From Streptomyces sp. QL37 (GTDB lineage: Bacteria > Actinomycetota > Actinomycetes > Streptomycetales > Streptomycetaceae), in assembly GCF_002941025.1 (NCBI RefSeq), contig NZ_PTJS01000001.1, forward strand, positions 4,154,001-4,218,000: 64,000 bases of DNA. The letters are read 5' to 3'. Position 1 is the stretch's first letter; every line of letters begins with the position of its first letter. Under the pieces are notes generated by a model that had not been told where the DNA came from, searched no databases, and saw nothing but the letters and a program-made list of their open reading frames with translations. Made by a program: the position numbers and the translations under genes. Below, piece by piece: positions 46,791-56,181 of this stretch.

Positions 46791-47381
46791 TCAGCCGGCC
46801 CGCATCCCCTCGAAGGCGAGCTGGACGACCGTGTCCGCGAGCTGCTCCGCCTCCTGGGATCCGCCCGACTGCGGGCGGTACCACTCGACCAGCGAGTTCA
46901 CCATGCCGAAGAGCAGCCGGGTCGCCAGGCGTATGTCCACGTCCGCACGCAGGTCCCCGTCCGCCACCGCGGCCTTGAGCAGCTCGGACACCCGCTGGTC
47001 GAACTCACGCCTGCGCTCCAGGGCCCAGCGCTCCGTCTTCGTGTTGCCCCGCACGCGCAGCAGCAGCGTGACGTACGGCAACTCCGCCATGAGCACCTCG
47101 ACCGTGCGGCGCGTGACGTACTCGACCCGGGCGATCGCCCGCCCCTGGGTGGCCCCCGCCTCGTCGAGAATCCCGAAGAGCCCGTCGAGCGCCCGGCTCA
47201 CCGCGCGCCTCAGGAGCTCTTCCTTGCCCGCCACGTGGTGGTAGATGGACGACTTGGAGATGCCCGCCGCCTTGGAGAGGTGCTCCATGGACGTGCCGTC
47301 GTAGCCGCGCTCGTTGAAGATGCGGACGGCAACGGTCAGGAGCGTCTCCGGGGTGTACGTGTCCCGCTTGGCCGTGGTCAT
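46791..47381 (-). CDS. TetR-family regulator, probable PaaR of phenylacetate genes
   Basis: The 196-residue protein has an N-terminal TetR helix-turn-helix (~8-55; TVAVRIFNERGYDGTSMEHLSKAAGISKSSIYHHV split) and a helical ligand domain. It is divergent from paaN, and the 18-bp operator between the two genes is repeated before paaABCDE, so it most likely represses both and responds to phenylacetyl-CoA as in other bacteria. GGGGGAGG precedes the ATG at 47381. Confidence 0.88.
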   Translation of the reverse strand: MTTAKRDTYTPETLLTVAVRIFNERGYDGTSMEHLSKAAGISKSSIYHHVAGKEELLRRAVSRALDGLFGILDEAGATQGRAIARVEYVTRRTVEVLMAELPYVTLLLRVRGNTKTERWALERRREFDQRVSELLKAAVADGDLRADVDIRLATRLLFGMVNSLVEWYRPQSGGSQEAEQLADTVVQLAFEGMRAG

Positions 47382-47433
47382 GACCGCGATCCTCCCCCAT
47401 GAGTTGTCCACAGGTTCCTTGGGGCCCCTTGTC

Positions 47434-47451
47434 CCGACCGATCGTTCGGTT
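47434..47451. promoter_or_regulatory. Operator of the paa regulator, tetR-paaN side
   Basis: CCGACCGATCGTTCGGTT is a near-perfect palindrome (ACCGANCGATCGNTCGGT type) in the divergent region, about 50 bp from each start. An identical 18-mer, inverted, lies at 52284. Confidence 0.8.
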
Positions 47452-47504
47452 ACTCTAACTCCGTCAGCATGTCCCTGCCCGGCTCGACGAGGAGTTGGTC
47501 CGTC

Positions 47505-49205
47505 ATGGCCGCCGAGCTTTCCCCCGAGAAGCTGTCCGAGATCCACCGCCCGACGCTCGACCAGGCCCTCGACGCGATCCGCACGCGCGCCTACTGGTCC
47601 CCGCACCCCGAGCACCCCAAGGCCTACGGCGAAGGAGGCCTTCCCGGCAGCCTCGGCGCGGCCGAGGGCAAGGCCGCGTTCGACGCCGTGCTCAACACCC
47701 GGCTGGACCTCGGCCAGCCCGGAACCGACGGCTGGACCGGCGGGGAGGTCTCGCCGTACGGTCCGGAGCTCGGCGTCGAGTATCCGCACGCCGACCCGGA
47801 CATCCTGCTCCCCGCCATGAGCGCGGCCATGGGCTCCTGGCGCGCGGCGGGCCCCGAGACGAGGGCCCTGGTCTGCGTGGAGATCCTGGCCCGGATCAGC
47901 GCGCGTACGCACGAGCTGGCCCACGCCGTGATGCACACCAGCGGGCAGGCGTTCGTGATGGCCTTCCAGGCGGGCGGCCCGCACGCCCAGGACCGCGGTC
48001 TGGAAGCCGTGGCGTACGCGTTCGAGGAACAGACGCGCACCCCGCGCAGCGCCGACTGGTCGAAGCCCCAGGGAAAGCGCGACCCGCTGCGGCTGGACAA
48101 GTCGTACACAGCGGTGGGGCGCGGCATCTCCCTGCTGATCGGCTGCAACACGTTCCCGACGTGGAACGGCTATCCGGGCCTCTTCGCCTCCCTGGCGACC
48201 GGCAATCCGGTGCTGGTCAAGCCGCACCCGCGGGCGGTGCTGCCGCTCGCGCTCACCGTCCAGCTGGCACGCGAGGTGCTGACCGAGGCGGGCTTCGACC
48301 CGAATCTCGTCGCGCTGGCGACCGAGCGGCCCGGCGAGGGCATCGCCAAGACCCTGGCGGTGCGCCCCGAAGTCAAGATCATCGACTACACGGGTTCCAC
48401 CGCCTTCGGCGACTGGCTGGAGGCCAACGCCCGGCAGGCCCAGGTCTACACGGAGAAGGCGGGCGTCAACACCATCGTCCTCGACTCCACCGACGACTAC
48501 CGGGGCATGCTCTCCAACCTGGCCTTCTCGCTCTCCCTCTACAGCGGCCAGATGTGCACCACCCCGCAGAACCTGCTCATCCCGCGTGACGGGATCACGA
48601 CCGACGCGGGTGCCAAGTCCTACGAGGACGTGGTGGCGGACCTCGCCGAGGCGGTGAACGGGCTGCTCGGTGACGACGCCCGGGCCAACGGACTGCTCGG
48701 CGCCCTGGTGAACCCTGACGTGAAGGCCCGGCTGGAAGGGGCCGCGGCCCTGGGTGACGTGGCACTCGCCTCGCGCACGGTCGCCAACCCCGACTTCCCC
48801 GACGCCGTGGTCCGCACGCCGGCCCTCGTGAAACTCGACGGCGCCAAGCCCGACGACGGGGCGGCCTACCTCTCGGAGTGCTTCGGCCCGGTCTCGTTCG
48901 CGGTGGCCGTCGACTCGACCGGTGACGCGCTGGACCTGCTGCGCCGCACGATCCGCGAGAAGGGTGCGATGACTGTCGGCGCGTACACCACCTCCCCCGA
49001 GGTGGAACGCGCGGTGGAGGACGTCTGCTTCGACGAATCGGCTCAGCTCTCGCTGAACCTCACCGGCGGGGTGTACGTCAACCAGACAGCGGCCTTCTCC
49101 GACTTCCACGGCTCGGGAGGCAACCCGGCGGCCAACGCGGCACTCTGCGACGGCGCGTTCGTCTCCAACCGCTTCCGGGTGATCGAAGTCCGCCGGCAGG
49201 CCTGA
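47505..49205 (+). CDS. paaN: Phenylacetic acid degradation protein PaaN (aldehyde dehydrogenase fold)
   Basis: The 566-residue aldehyde-dehydrogenase-fold protein has the catalytic cysteine C351 in YSGQMCTTPQN, the NAD-binding VLVKPHPRAVLPL and DYTGSTAFGDWLE segments and the conserved EKAGVNTIVLD. It lacks the MaoC hydratase domain of PaaZ, so it is the PaaN type thought to oxidise the semialdehyde after ring opening. GAGGAG lies ten bases before the ATG at 47505; upstream codons to 47469 are not used. Position and operator link it to paaABCDE 3 kb away. Confidence 0.9.
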   Translation: MAAELSPEKLSEIHRPTLDQALDAIRTRAYWSPHPEHPKAYGEGGLPGSLGAAEGKAAFDAVLNTRLDLGQPGTDGWTGGEVSPYGPELGVEYPHADPDILLPAMSAAMGSWRAAGPETRALVCVEILARISARTHELAHAVMHTSGQAFVMAFQAGGPHAQDRGLEAVAYAFEEQTRTPRSADWSKPQGKRDPLRLDKSYTAVGRGISLLIGCNTFPTWNGYPGLFASLATGNPVLVKPHPRAVLPLALTVQLAREVLTEAGFDPNLVALATERPGEGIAKTLAVRPEVKIIDYTGSTAFGDWLEANARQAQVYTEKAGVNTIVLDSTDDYRGMLSNLAFSLSLYSGQMCTTPQNLLIPRDGITTDAGAKSYEDVVADLAEAVNGLLGDDARANGLLGALVNPDVKARLEGAAALGDVALASRTVANPDFPDAVVRTPALVKLDGAKPDDGAAYLSECFGPVSFAVAVDSTGDALDLLRRTIREKGAMTVGAYTTSPEVERAVEDVCFDESAQLSLNLTGGVYVNQTAAFSDFHGSGGNPAANAALCDGAFVSNRFRVIEVRRQA

Positions 49206-49230
49206 GGCCGGATCCGGCCGACGGCGCCCC

Positions 49231-49264
49231 GTGGAGTGTGGACCCGCGAGGGTCCACACTCCAC
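49231..49264. terminator. Hairpin terminator after paaN
   Basis: Perfect 14-bp arms (49231-49244 / 49251-49264) with a 6-nt loop lie between paaN and the convergent TrmH gene. Confidence 0.85.
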
Positions 49265-49272
49265 CGGTCCTT

Positions 49273-49321
49273 CACCCGTCACCCGTCACCCGTCACCCGT
49301 CACCCGTCACGCGTCACGCGG
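49273..49321. repeat. Seven tandem 7-bp repeats (CACSCGK)
   Basis: Five CACCCGT units are followed by CACGCGT and CACGCGG. On the minus strand the last coding bases and the stop codon of the TrmH gene lie inside the final units. Confidence 0.85.
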
Positions 49322-50017
49322 ATCCGGGACGTCCGCGTACCGCTGTACCCAGGCGTGCATCGCGATGGCGGCCGCCGCACCGGCGTTGATCGACCTGGTC
49401 GAACCGAACTGCGCGATCGAGCAGACCATGGAGGCGTGCTCGCGCGCCTCCGCCGTCAGCCCGGGACCTTCCTGCCCGAACAGCAGCACGCACCGGCGCG
49501 GCAGCTCGGTCCGCTCCAGCGGCACGGCCCCGGGGAGGTTGTCGATCCCGATGATCGGCAGCCCCTCGGCCTCCGCCCAGGCTGTCAGGTCCGCGGTGTC
49601 CGGGTGGTGCCGCACATGCTGGTAGCGGTCGGTGACCATCGCACCCCGACGGTTCCAGCGCCGCCGCCCCACGATGTGGATCTCCTTGGCGAGGAAGGCG
49701 TTGGCGGTACGCACCACCGAGCCGATGTTGAAGTCATGGCCCCAGTTCTCCACCGCCACATGGAAGTCGTGCCGCCGCAGGTCGAGGTCGGCGACGATGG
49801 CTTCACGCGTCCAGTACCGGTAGCCGTCACCCACATTGCGCCGGTCACCGTGGGCAAGGAGTTCGGGGTCGTAGCGCTCCCCCTCGGGCCAGGGCAACGG
49901 ATGCGGACCGACCCCGATCACGGCGCCGTACCCCTCGTCGTACTGGATCGGTTCCTCGGAGGGGTCGGGCGCGGCTGCCGCCCGGGGCTCTTCTGCACTG
50001 CCGGTCTCGCTGGTCAC
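49307..50017 (-). CDS. TrmH/SpoU-family RNA methyltransferase
   Basis: The 236-residue protein has a ~45-residue acidic leader and a SPOUT methylase domain: motif 1 NIGSVVRTANAF, motif 2 VLLFGQEGPGL, motif 3 TRSINAGAAAAIAMHAW. It should 2'-O-methylate tRNA or rRNA with S-adenosylmethionine; the target base is unknown. GTG 50017 overlaps the stop of the HTTM gene (GTGA). The same start also has TACGCT six bases upstream, so an internal leaderless transcript is possible. Confidence 0.88.
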   Translation of the reverse strand: MTSETGSAEEPRAAAAPDPSEEPIQYDEGYGAVIGVGPHPLPWPEGERYDPELLAHGDRRNVGDGYRYWTREAIVADLDLRRHDFHVAVENWGHDFNIGSVVRTANAFLAKEIHIVGRRRWNRRGAMVTDRYQHVRHHPDTADLTAWAEAEGLPIIGIDNLPGAVPLERTELPRRCVLLFGQEGPGLTAEAREHASMVCSIAQFGSTRSINAGAAAAIAMHAWVQRYADVPDPRDA

Positions 50018-51282
50018 CCGACGAGCGTATGGCCACCGCCACCGCCGCTGCGCCCGGCCTCCTCCTCGTCGTCCTGCCCTGCCCGCCGCTGCCCGGGGAG
50101 CTTCAGCCCCTTCGCCGTCCGTGAGAACAGGCGCCGGCGGCCGAGCGACACCCTGTGCCCCAGCCACACCAGGAAGACCGTCGGCAGGAAGACGGCGTCA
50201 GCGGCGATCATCGCCATGGAGAAGAAGGGCAGACCCAGCAGGACGGAGATTCCTGCGTGCTCACCGATCATGAGGACCAGCAGGATGTTCTTCACCCGCC
50301 GGTTGAACAGCGTGAAGGGGAAGGCGACCTGCACGATGACCGTGACGTACGTCAGCACCATGACCAACAGGGCGCTGGACGCGATCAGCTCGGAGAGACC
50401 GGCCCACGGGGTGAAGTAGTCGAGCTTGAGCGGATAGTAGACCGCTGTGCCGTCCTGCCAGCGGGAGCCCTGGATCTTGTACCAGCCGGCGGTCGCGTAG
50501 ATCAGGCAGACCTCGGCCATGATCACGAGAAGCGCGGCGTTGTGGGCGATGTTGGCCAGGACGTCGAGGAGGGCACGCAGTTCGTGGTCCGGCGCTCGGC
50601 GGTTCAGGGCCCACCAGGTTCCGTTTCCGAGCCACAGCACCCACAGGAGGGACGGCAGCCACCATGTGCCGCCGATTCCTCCCATGAGGGTGGCCGGCAG
50701 GAGCACGCAGCCGAGACCCGCCCACAGGACCGGCCCCGCGACATCACGCGCCGGCGGACCGCCCTCCGCGAGACGTGTGGCGTCCCGAGAGGCACGGCGC
50801 GCGTCCAGGGACCACACCCTCGCGCAGCGGGTCAGCACCAGGTAGACGGCCAGCAGATGGATGACGTTGTCGCCGCCGTCACCCATGAAGATGCTGCGGT
50901 TCTGGAGGGAGAGCACCCCGGCCATGAACAGGACGGACATGGCCCGGGTCCGCCAGCCGGCCATCAGGAGCGCGGCCGACACCAGCGTGAGCCCGTACAC
51001 GGTCTCGAACCAGACCGTGGAGTCCGACCACATCAGAGCGGTGAAGGCATCGTTGTTGGTGATGAGCCGGCGCGCCATGCCCCAGCTCCACGGACCGTCA
51101 GGACCGTACATCTCGTGGCGGTGGGGCAGCTCGCGCAGCAGGAACAGCAGACAGGTGGCGGAGACACCGATCCGGACGACGGCGCTCTGGTAGGCACCGA
51201 GGGGGGCGGCCGTGACGCGCTGGACGGCGTGGGCGAGCGCATGGCCGGCCGTTCGGGCGCCCATACCGACGGGGGCGCTCAC
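50014..51282 (-). CDS. HTTM-domain polytopic membrane protein (SdpB-like)
   Basis: The 422-residue protein has ~8 membrane helices with the HTTM (horizontally transferred transmembrane, vitamin-K gamma-carboxylase-like) pattern: RIGVSATCLLFLLRELPHR, a middle IHLLAVYLVLTRCARV, the TAGWYKIQGSRWQDGTA motif and LNRRAPDHELR. The C-terminal loop is basic and Gly-rich. SdpB of Bacillus has this fold and is needed to mature a killing peptide. GTG 51282 overlaps the DUF5819 stop, and its own stop overlaps the TrmH start, so three genes form one coupled unit. Confidence 0.85.
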   Translation of the reverse strand: MSAPVGMGARTAGHALAHAVQRVTAAPLGAYQSAVVRIGVSATCLLFLLRELPHRHEMYGPDGPWSWGMARRLITNNDAFTALMWSDSTVWFETVYGLTLVSAALLMAGWRTRAMSVLFMAGVLSLQNRSIFMGDGGDNVIHLLAVYLVLTRCARVWSLDARRASRDATRLAEGGPPARDVAGPVLWAGLGCVLLPATLMGGIGGTWWLPSLLWVLWLGNGTWWALNRRAPDHELRALLDVLANIAHNAALLVIMAEVCLIYATAGWYKIQGSRWQDGTAVYYPLKLDYFTPWAGLSELIASSALLVMVLTYVTVIVQVAFPFTLFNRRVKNILLVLMIGEHAGISVLLGLPFFSMAMIAADAVFLPTVFLVWLGHRVSLGRRRLFSRTAKGLKLPGQRRAGQDDEEEAGRSGGGGGHTLVG

Positions 51283-52199
51283 CGCTCCGCCTTCCCGGCC
51301 GGCGAGGCCTCGTCCGCCGTGGCGGCCCCGGAGAGGTCGGACGACGTGACGGTCCACCACGGGAGTTCCTTGTACTCCGGCCGGGTGCTGATCTTCTCGT
51401 CGCTCCACGCCGGGGCACCGACGGAACGTACGGCGGACCTCACCTGGATGCGCTCGACCTTGCCGCCATAGCCGTGTTCGGCGAGACGCAGCATGACGAT
51501 GCGGCGGATGTAGCGCTCGGACAGCTCCCCGCGAAGGCCGTTGGGGCGGTTCTCGCTGTCGTGGGACCCGGAGTAGAAGTCCCAGGCACGGCGCAGCTCG
51601 TTCTGGTCGACGTGGCTGGGGAGGAGGTTGCCGCGTATCGCCTCGCCGTCCTCACCCGAGAGATCGATCCAGGGCGTGACCTTGCTGCCGTCGGCGCCGT
51701 CGTCGGCCACCTCGGCGCGTACGTGCACAGAGATGTTCTGCTGGAGCGGGTTGGGGGCGAACAGCTTCCAGTTCTGCTCGAACTCCGGGTAGACCCAGTC
51801 GTCCACCACCTCGCCGTGCTGCTTCGTCAGCGTGTTGGACGGCGCGACGTGCAGAAAGATCATGACTATGTGCGCGCAGGCCAGCAGCCCCAGGCCGGAC
51901 AGCGCGAGCGCCGCGACAACCTGGTACGGAAGCGAGAGAGCCGCCATGCCGCCGCCCGGCCGGCGTACGGCCGGGCCGGGTTCGGTCCTTCCGGGGCCCT
52001 GCCCTCGCTCGGCGGTGGTGTCCGGCGACGACGTCTCGGCAACCAGGTCCGGGTCCGGGTCCGGTCGGAGTGCCGTCGCCGCGTCCGGTGATCCGGCGGG
52101 TGCGGCCTCCGCCTCCTGATCCACCGACGGGCGGTCCTTCACGCCGGGCCAGGCGAGCTTCTTCTCGACTCCGGTGCGCCCACCGTGGTCCGCATCCAT
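51279..52199 (-). CDS. DUF5819 membrane-anchored protein (SdpA-like partner)
   Basis: The ~306-residue protein has a disordered, acidic/Pro-rich cytoplasmic leader of ~90 residues, one membrane helix (~98-120, VVAALALSGLGLLACAHIVMIF) and an extracytoplasmic domain with the motif YPEFEQNWKLFAPNPL, then YIRRIVMLRLAEHGYGG. The W-x-LFAP-NP motif and coupling to an HTTM protein are like SdpA/SdpB pairs. Function is unknown. The start is uncertain: ATG 52199 is used, and GTG 52226 or 52223 would add nine or eight residues. Confidence 0.75.
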   Translation of the reverse strand: MDADHGGRTGVEKKLAWPGVKDRPSVDQEAEAAPAGSPDAATALRPDPDPDLVAETSSPDTTAERGQGPGRTEPGPAVRRPGGGMAALSLPYQVVAALALSGLGLLACAHIVMIFLHVAPSNTLTKQHGEVVDDWVYPEFEQNWKLFAPNPLQQNISVHVRAEVADDGADGSKVTPWIDLSGEDGEAIRGNLLPSHVDQNELRRAWDFYSGSHDSENRPNGLRGELSERYIRRIVMLRLAEHGYGGKVERIQVRSAVRSVGAPAWSDEKISTRPEYKELPWWTVTSSDLSGAATADEASPAGKAER

Positions 52200-52242
52200 C
52201 CCGCCCCGATCACCGTCGATCACCACTCAGTTATCCACAGGG

Positions 52243-52271
52243 TTGACACCCTACGGGCCTCCGGCTCACCA
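52243..52271 (+). promoter_or_regulatory. Candidate promoter of the paaABCDE operon
   Basis: TTGACA (52243-52248) and TCACCA (52266-52271) with 17-bp spacing would start transcription near 52279, so the operator at 52284 would lie just inside the transcript, a repressing position. Confidence 0.45.
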
Positions 52272-52283
52272 TTGAAGCCGATG

Positions 52284-52301
52284 AACCGAACGATCGGTCG
52301 G
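52284..52301. promoter_or_regulatory. Operator of the paa regulator, paaA side
   Basis: AACCGAACGATCGGTCGG is the exact reverse complement of the 18-mer at 47434-47451. It ends 13 bases before the paaA start codon. Confidence 0.8.
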
Positions 52302-52314
52302 TAGGGAGCCCGGG

Positions 52315-53339
<1,025 letters not shown>

Positions 53340-53343
<4 letters not shown>

Positions 53344-53630
53344 GCAGCTCGACCGACTGGCCCCTGTGGGAGGTGTTCGTGCGCTCCCGGCGAGGGCTGT
53401 CCCACACCCACGCGGGCAGCCTGCACGCGCCGGACGCCGAGATGGCCCTGCGTAACGCCCGCGATCTCTACACCCGGCGCTCGGAAGGCGTCTCCCTCTG
53501 GGTGGTCCCCTCGACGGAGATCACCGCGTCGTCGCCGGACGAGAAGGACTCGTTCTTCGAGCCCGCCGGGGACAAGCCCTACCGCCACCCCACGTTCTAC
53601 GAGATCCCGGAAGGGGTGAAGCACCTGTGA
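53340..53630 (+). CDS. paaB: 1,2-phenylacetyl-CoA epoxidase subunit PaaB
   Basis: The 96-residue small subunit ([41 protein letters not shown] region) is the normal PaaB length and bridges the PaaA-PaaC heterodimers. ATG overlaps the paaA stop (ATGA), and its own stop overlaps the paaC GTG. Confidence 0.95.
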
Positions 53631-54328
53631 GCGCGGCTCTCGCCCTCGGCGACGACGCACTGGTGCTCTCGCACCGTCTGGGGGAGTGGGCCGGTCGCGC
53701 CCCTGTACTGGAGGAGGAGGTGGCCCTGGCCAACATCGCCCTGGATCTGCTGGGTCAGGCCCGGATGCTGCTCTCCTTCGTGGGGGACGAGGACCAGCTG
53801 GCGTACCTCCGTGAGGAGCGAGCCTTCCGCAACGTCCAGCTGGTGGAGCAGCCGAACGGCGACTTCGCCCACACCATCGCCCGCCAGCTCTACTTCTCCG
53901 TCCACCAGCACCTTCTGTACGAGGCGCTGGCCGCCGGCGAGGGCGAGTTCGCGGATCTCGCGGCCAAGGCGGTCAAGGAGGTCGCCTATCACCGGGACCA
54001 CGCGGAGCAGTGGGTCCTGCGACTCGGTGACGGCACAGCGGAGAGTCATCAGCGCATGCAGATCGCGCTGGATGCCCTGTGGCGGTTCACCGGCGAGCTG
54101 TTCGAGCCGGTCGAAGGAGTCGACGTAGACGGGCAGGCCCTGCGCGACGGCTGGCTGGCCGCTGTCACCTCCGTGGTGGAGCGGGCCACCCTGACCCTCC
54201 CGACAGGGCCGCAGTCCGGCGCCTGGGCGGCCGGAGCGGGCCGGCAGGGTCTGCACACGGAGCCCTTCGGGCGGATGCTCGCCGAGATGCAGCATCTGCA
54301 CCGCAGCCACCCGGGGGCGTCGTGGTGA
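53627..54328 (+). CDS. paaC: 1,2-phenylacetyl-CoA epoxidase structural subunit PaaC
   Basis: The 233-residue ferritin-like subunit (LSHRLGEWAGRAPVLEEEVALANIALDLLGQAR region, ELAYHRDHAEQW-type helix) is the non-catalytic partner of PaaA. The GTG start overlaps the paaB stop (GTGA). Confidence 0.94.
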   Translation: MSAALALGDDALVLSHRLGEWAGRAPVLEEEVALANIALDLLGQARMLLSFVGDEDQLAYLREERAFRNVQLVEQPNGDFAHTIARQLYFSVHQHLLYEALAAGEGEFADLAAKAVKEVAYHRDHAEQWVLRLGDGTAESHQRMQIALDALWRFTGELFEPVEGVDVDGQALRDGWLAAVTSVVERATLTLPTGPQSGAWAAGAGRQGLHTEPFGRMLAEMQHLHRSHPGASW

Positions 54329-54822
54329 CCACCGAGACCCCGCTGGAAGCGGAGCTCCACCGGCTGGCGGGCTCCGTTCCCGATCCCGAGCTGCCCGTCC
54401 TCACGCTGGACGAGCTCGGCGTGCTCCGCGGCGTGCGGGCCGACGGACCGGACAAGGTCACCGTGCGGCTCACCCCGACGTACACCGGCTGCCCGGCCAT
54501 TGAGGCCATGTCCGCCGACATCGAGCGTGTGCTGCACGACCACGGCGTCAGTGAGGTGTCCGTGGTCACGGTCCTCGCCCCCGCCTGGTCGACCGACGAC
54601 ATCAGCGACGAGGGGCGCCGCAAGCTCGCGGAATTCGGCATAGCCCCGCCTCGGCCGGGAGGCGGGCCGGGCGGACCGGTTCCTCTGACGCTCTCGGTGC
54701 GCTGTCCGCACTGCGGTTCCACGGACACGGAGCTGCTGAGCCGGTTCTCCTCCACGGCGTGCAAGGCACTGCGCCGCTGTGTGGCGTGCCGCGAACCGTT
54801 CGACCACTTCAAGGAGTTGTAG
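54325..54822 (+). CDS. paaD: PaaD, iron-sulfur assembly factor for the epoxidase
   Basis: The 165-residue protein has a DUF59/MIP18-type domain (~1-95, VPDPELPVLTLDELGVLRGV, PTYTGCPAIEAM) and a C-terminal zinc-ribbon with CPHC and CVAC pairs, typical of PaaD. It is needed to mature the epoxidase or reductase cluster. GTG 54325 overlaps the paaC stop; the in-frame GTG at 54322 is an alternative. Confidence 0.92.
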   Translation: MTTETPLEAELHRLAGSVPDPELPVLTLDELGVLRGVRADGPDKVTVRLTPTYTGCPAIEAMSADIERVLHDHGVSEVSVVTVLAPAWSTDDISDEGRRKLAEFGIAPPRPGGGPGGPVPLTLSVRCPHCGSTDTELLSRFSSTACKALRRCVACREPFDHFKEL

Positions 54823-55884
54823 ATGTTCCATCCGCTCCGGGTCAGCGCGATCGAACGGATCACGGACGACGCGGTGGCCGTCACCTTCGCCGTGCCGGCC
54901 GAGCTGCGTGAGACCTTCCGCCACACTCCCGGCCAGCACCTGAATGTGCGCTACCGCGTCGACGGCGAGGAGATCCGGCGGTCGTACTCGATCTGCGCCC
55001 CGGCCACCGAGAAGCCGGGCGACACCTTGCTGCGGGTGGGCATCCGCATGGTCGACGGAGGCGCGTTCTCCACGTACGCCCTCAAGGAGCTGGCCGTGGG
55101 GGACCAGCTGGAGGCGATGGCTCCGATGGGCCGTTTCGTCCTCGACCCGCGCCCCGGTCACTTCGCCGCGATCGTCGGCGGCAGCGGAATCACCCCTGTG
55201 CTGTCGATGGCGGCGACCCTGCTGTCACGGGAGCCCTCGGCGCGCTTCTGTCTGATCCGCAGCGACCGGACGGCTGCGTCGACGATGTTCCTGGACGAGG
55301 TGGCGGACCTCAAGGACCGCTATCCGGAGCGCTTCCAGCTGGTGACCGCGCTGTCCCGGGAGGAACAGGCTGCCGGGCTCCCCTCGGGCCGGCTGGACAG
55401 AGAGCGTCTCACCGGGCTGCTGCCCGCGCTGTTGTCGGTTCCCGATGTGGACGGCTGGTTCCTGTGCGGGCCGCTCGGCCTGGTCCGGGGGGCGGAAGGG
55501 GCGCTGCGCGCACTCGGCGCCGACCGGTCGCGCATCCACCAGGAGATCTTCCACGTCGCGGACGAGGGGACGGACTCCCCGACGGCCGTCAGGGTGGCGG
55601 CACCCTCGGAGAGCAGGCTCACGGCGACGCTCGACGGGCGGTCGGGCAGCTGGCCGGTCCAGGACGGCGAATCGCTGCTGGACACGGTGCTGCGAAGCCG
55701 CTCGGACGCTCCCTATGCCTGCAAGGGCGGAGTGTGCGGGACCTGCCGGGCATTCCTGGTCTCGGGCGAGGTGCGGATGGACCGCAATTTCGCCCTGGAA
55801 CCGGAGGAGACCGGGGCGGGCTTCGTGCTGGCCTGCCAGTCGCACCCGGTCACCCCGGAAGTCGAGCTCGACTTCGACCGCTGA
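54823..55884 (+). CDS. paaE: PaaE, ferredoxin-NADP reductase of the epoxidase
   Basis: The 353-residue protein has an FAD-binding FR-type domain (RRSYSICAPA), an NAD(P)-binding domain (IVGGSGITPVLSMAATLL) and a C-terminal plant-type 2Fe-2S domain with C300-x4-C305-x2-C308 and a distal Cys in VLACQSHP. It passes electrons from NADPH to PaaA. It begins directly after the paaD stop. No ring-hydrolase (paaG/J/K/H) genes follow. Confidence 0.94.
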   Translation: MFHPLRVSAIERITDDAVAVTFAVPAELRETFRHTPGQHLNVRYRVDGEEIRRSYSICAPATEKPGDTLLRVGIRMVDGGAFSTYALKELAVGDQLEAMAPMGRFVLDPRPGHFAAIVGGSGITPVLSMAATLLSREPSARFCLIRSDRTAASTMFLDEVADLKDRYPERFQLVTALSREEQAAGLPSGRLDRERLTGLLPALLSVPDVDGWFLCGPLGLVRGAEGALRALGADRSRIHQEIFHVADEGTDSPTAVRVAAPSESRLTATLDGRSGSWPVQDGESLLDTVLRSRSDAPYACKGGVCGTCRAFLVSGEVRMDRNFALEPEETGAGFVLACQSHPVTPEVELDFDR

Positions 55885-55950
55885 GGCCGCCCAAGGACGG
55901 TACGAAGCCCTGCCCGAACAGGAACCGCCCGTACCGGCACCGCCGTCCGA

Positions 55951-56115
55951 GCGAGCGCCGTGCGTGCGAGCGCCGTGCGTGCGAGCGCCGTGCGTGCGAA
56001 CGCCGTGCGTGCGAGCGCCGTGCGTGCGAGCGCCGTGCGTGCGAACGCCGTGCGTGCGAGCGCCGTGCGTGCGAACGCCGTGCGTGCGAACGCCGTGCGT
56101 GCGAACGCCGTGCGT
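55951..56115. repeat. Eleven tandem copies of a 15-bp repeat
   Basis: The unit GCGARCGCCGTGCGT repeats without interruption eleven times. Only position 5 varies (A or G): G in copies 1, 2, 3, 5, 6 and 8; A in 4, 7, 9, 10 and 11. It lies in the 297-bp gap between the convergent paaE and rhodanese genes; the remaining gap holds a 20-bp palindrome. It is open in several frames because 15 is a multiple of three, but I see no start site or codon pattern for a real protein. Confidence 0.95.
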
Positions 56116-56121
56116 ACGACC

Positions 56122-56141
56122 GCGGGTGTACGTACACCCGC
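56122..56141. terminator. 20-bp perfect palindrome, probable hairpin between paaE and rhodanese
   Basis: GCGGGTGTACGTACACCCGC is fully self-complementary and sits directly after the repeat array. A second partial copy (CGTACGTACACCCGCC) follows. Confidence 0.6.
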
Positions 56142-56181
56142 CGTACGTACACCCGCCTTGCGCACGGCGCCGCGGAAGCGG

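Noticed and set aside
55951..56115. CRISPR array
   Set aside because: The 15-bp units are contiguous with no spacers and no cas genes are nearby.
55951..56115. Coding pentapeptide repeat
   Set aside because: All frames are open because the unit is 15 bp, but there is no start codon with a ribosome site and no flanking conserved protein sequence.
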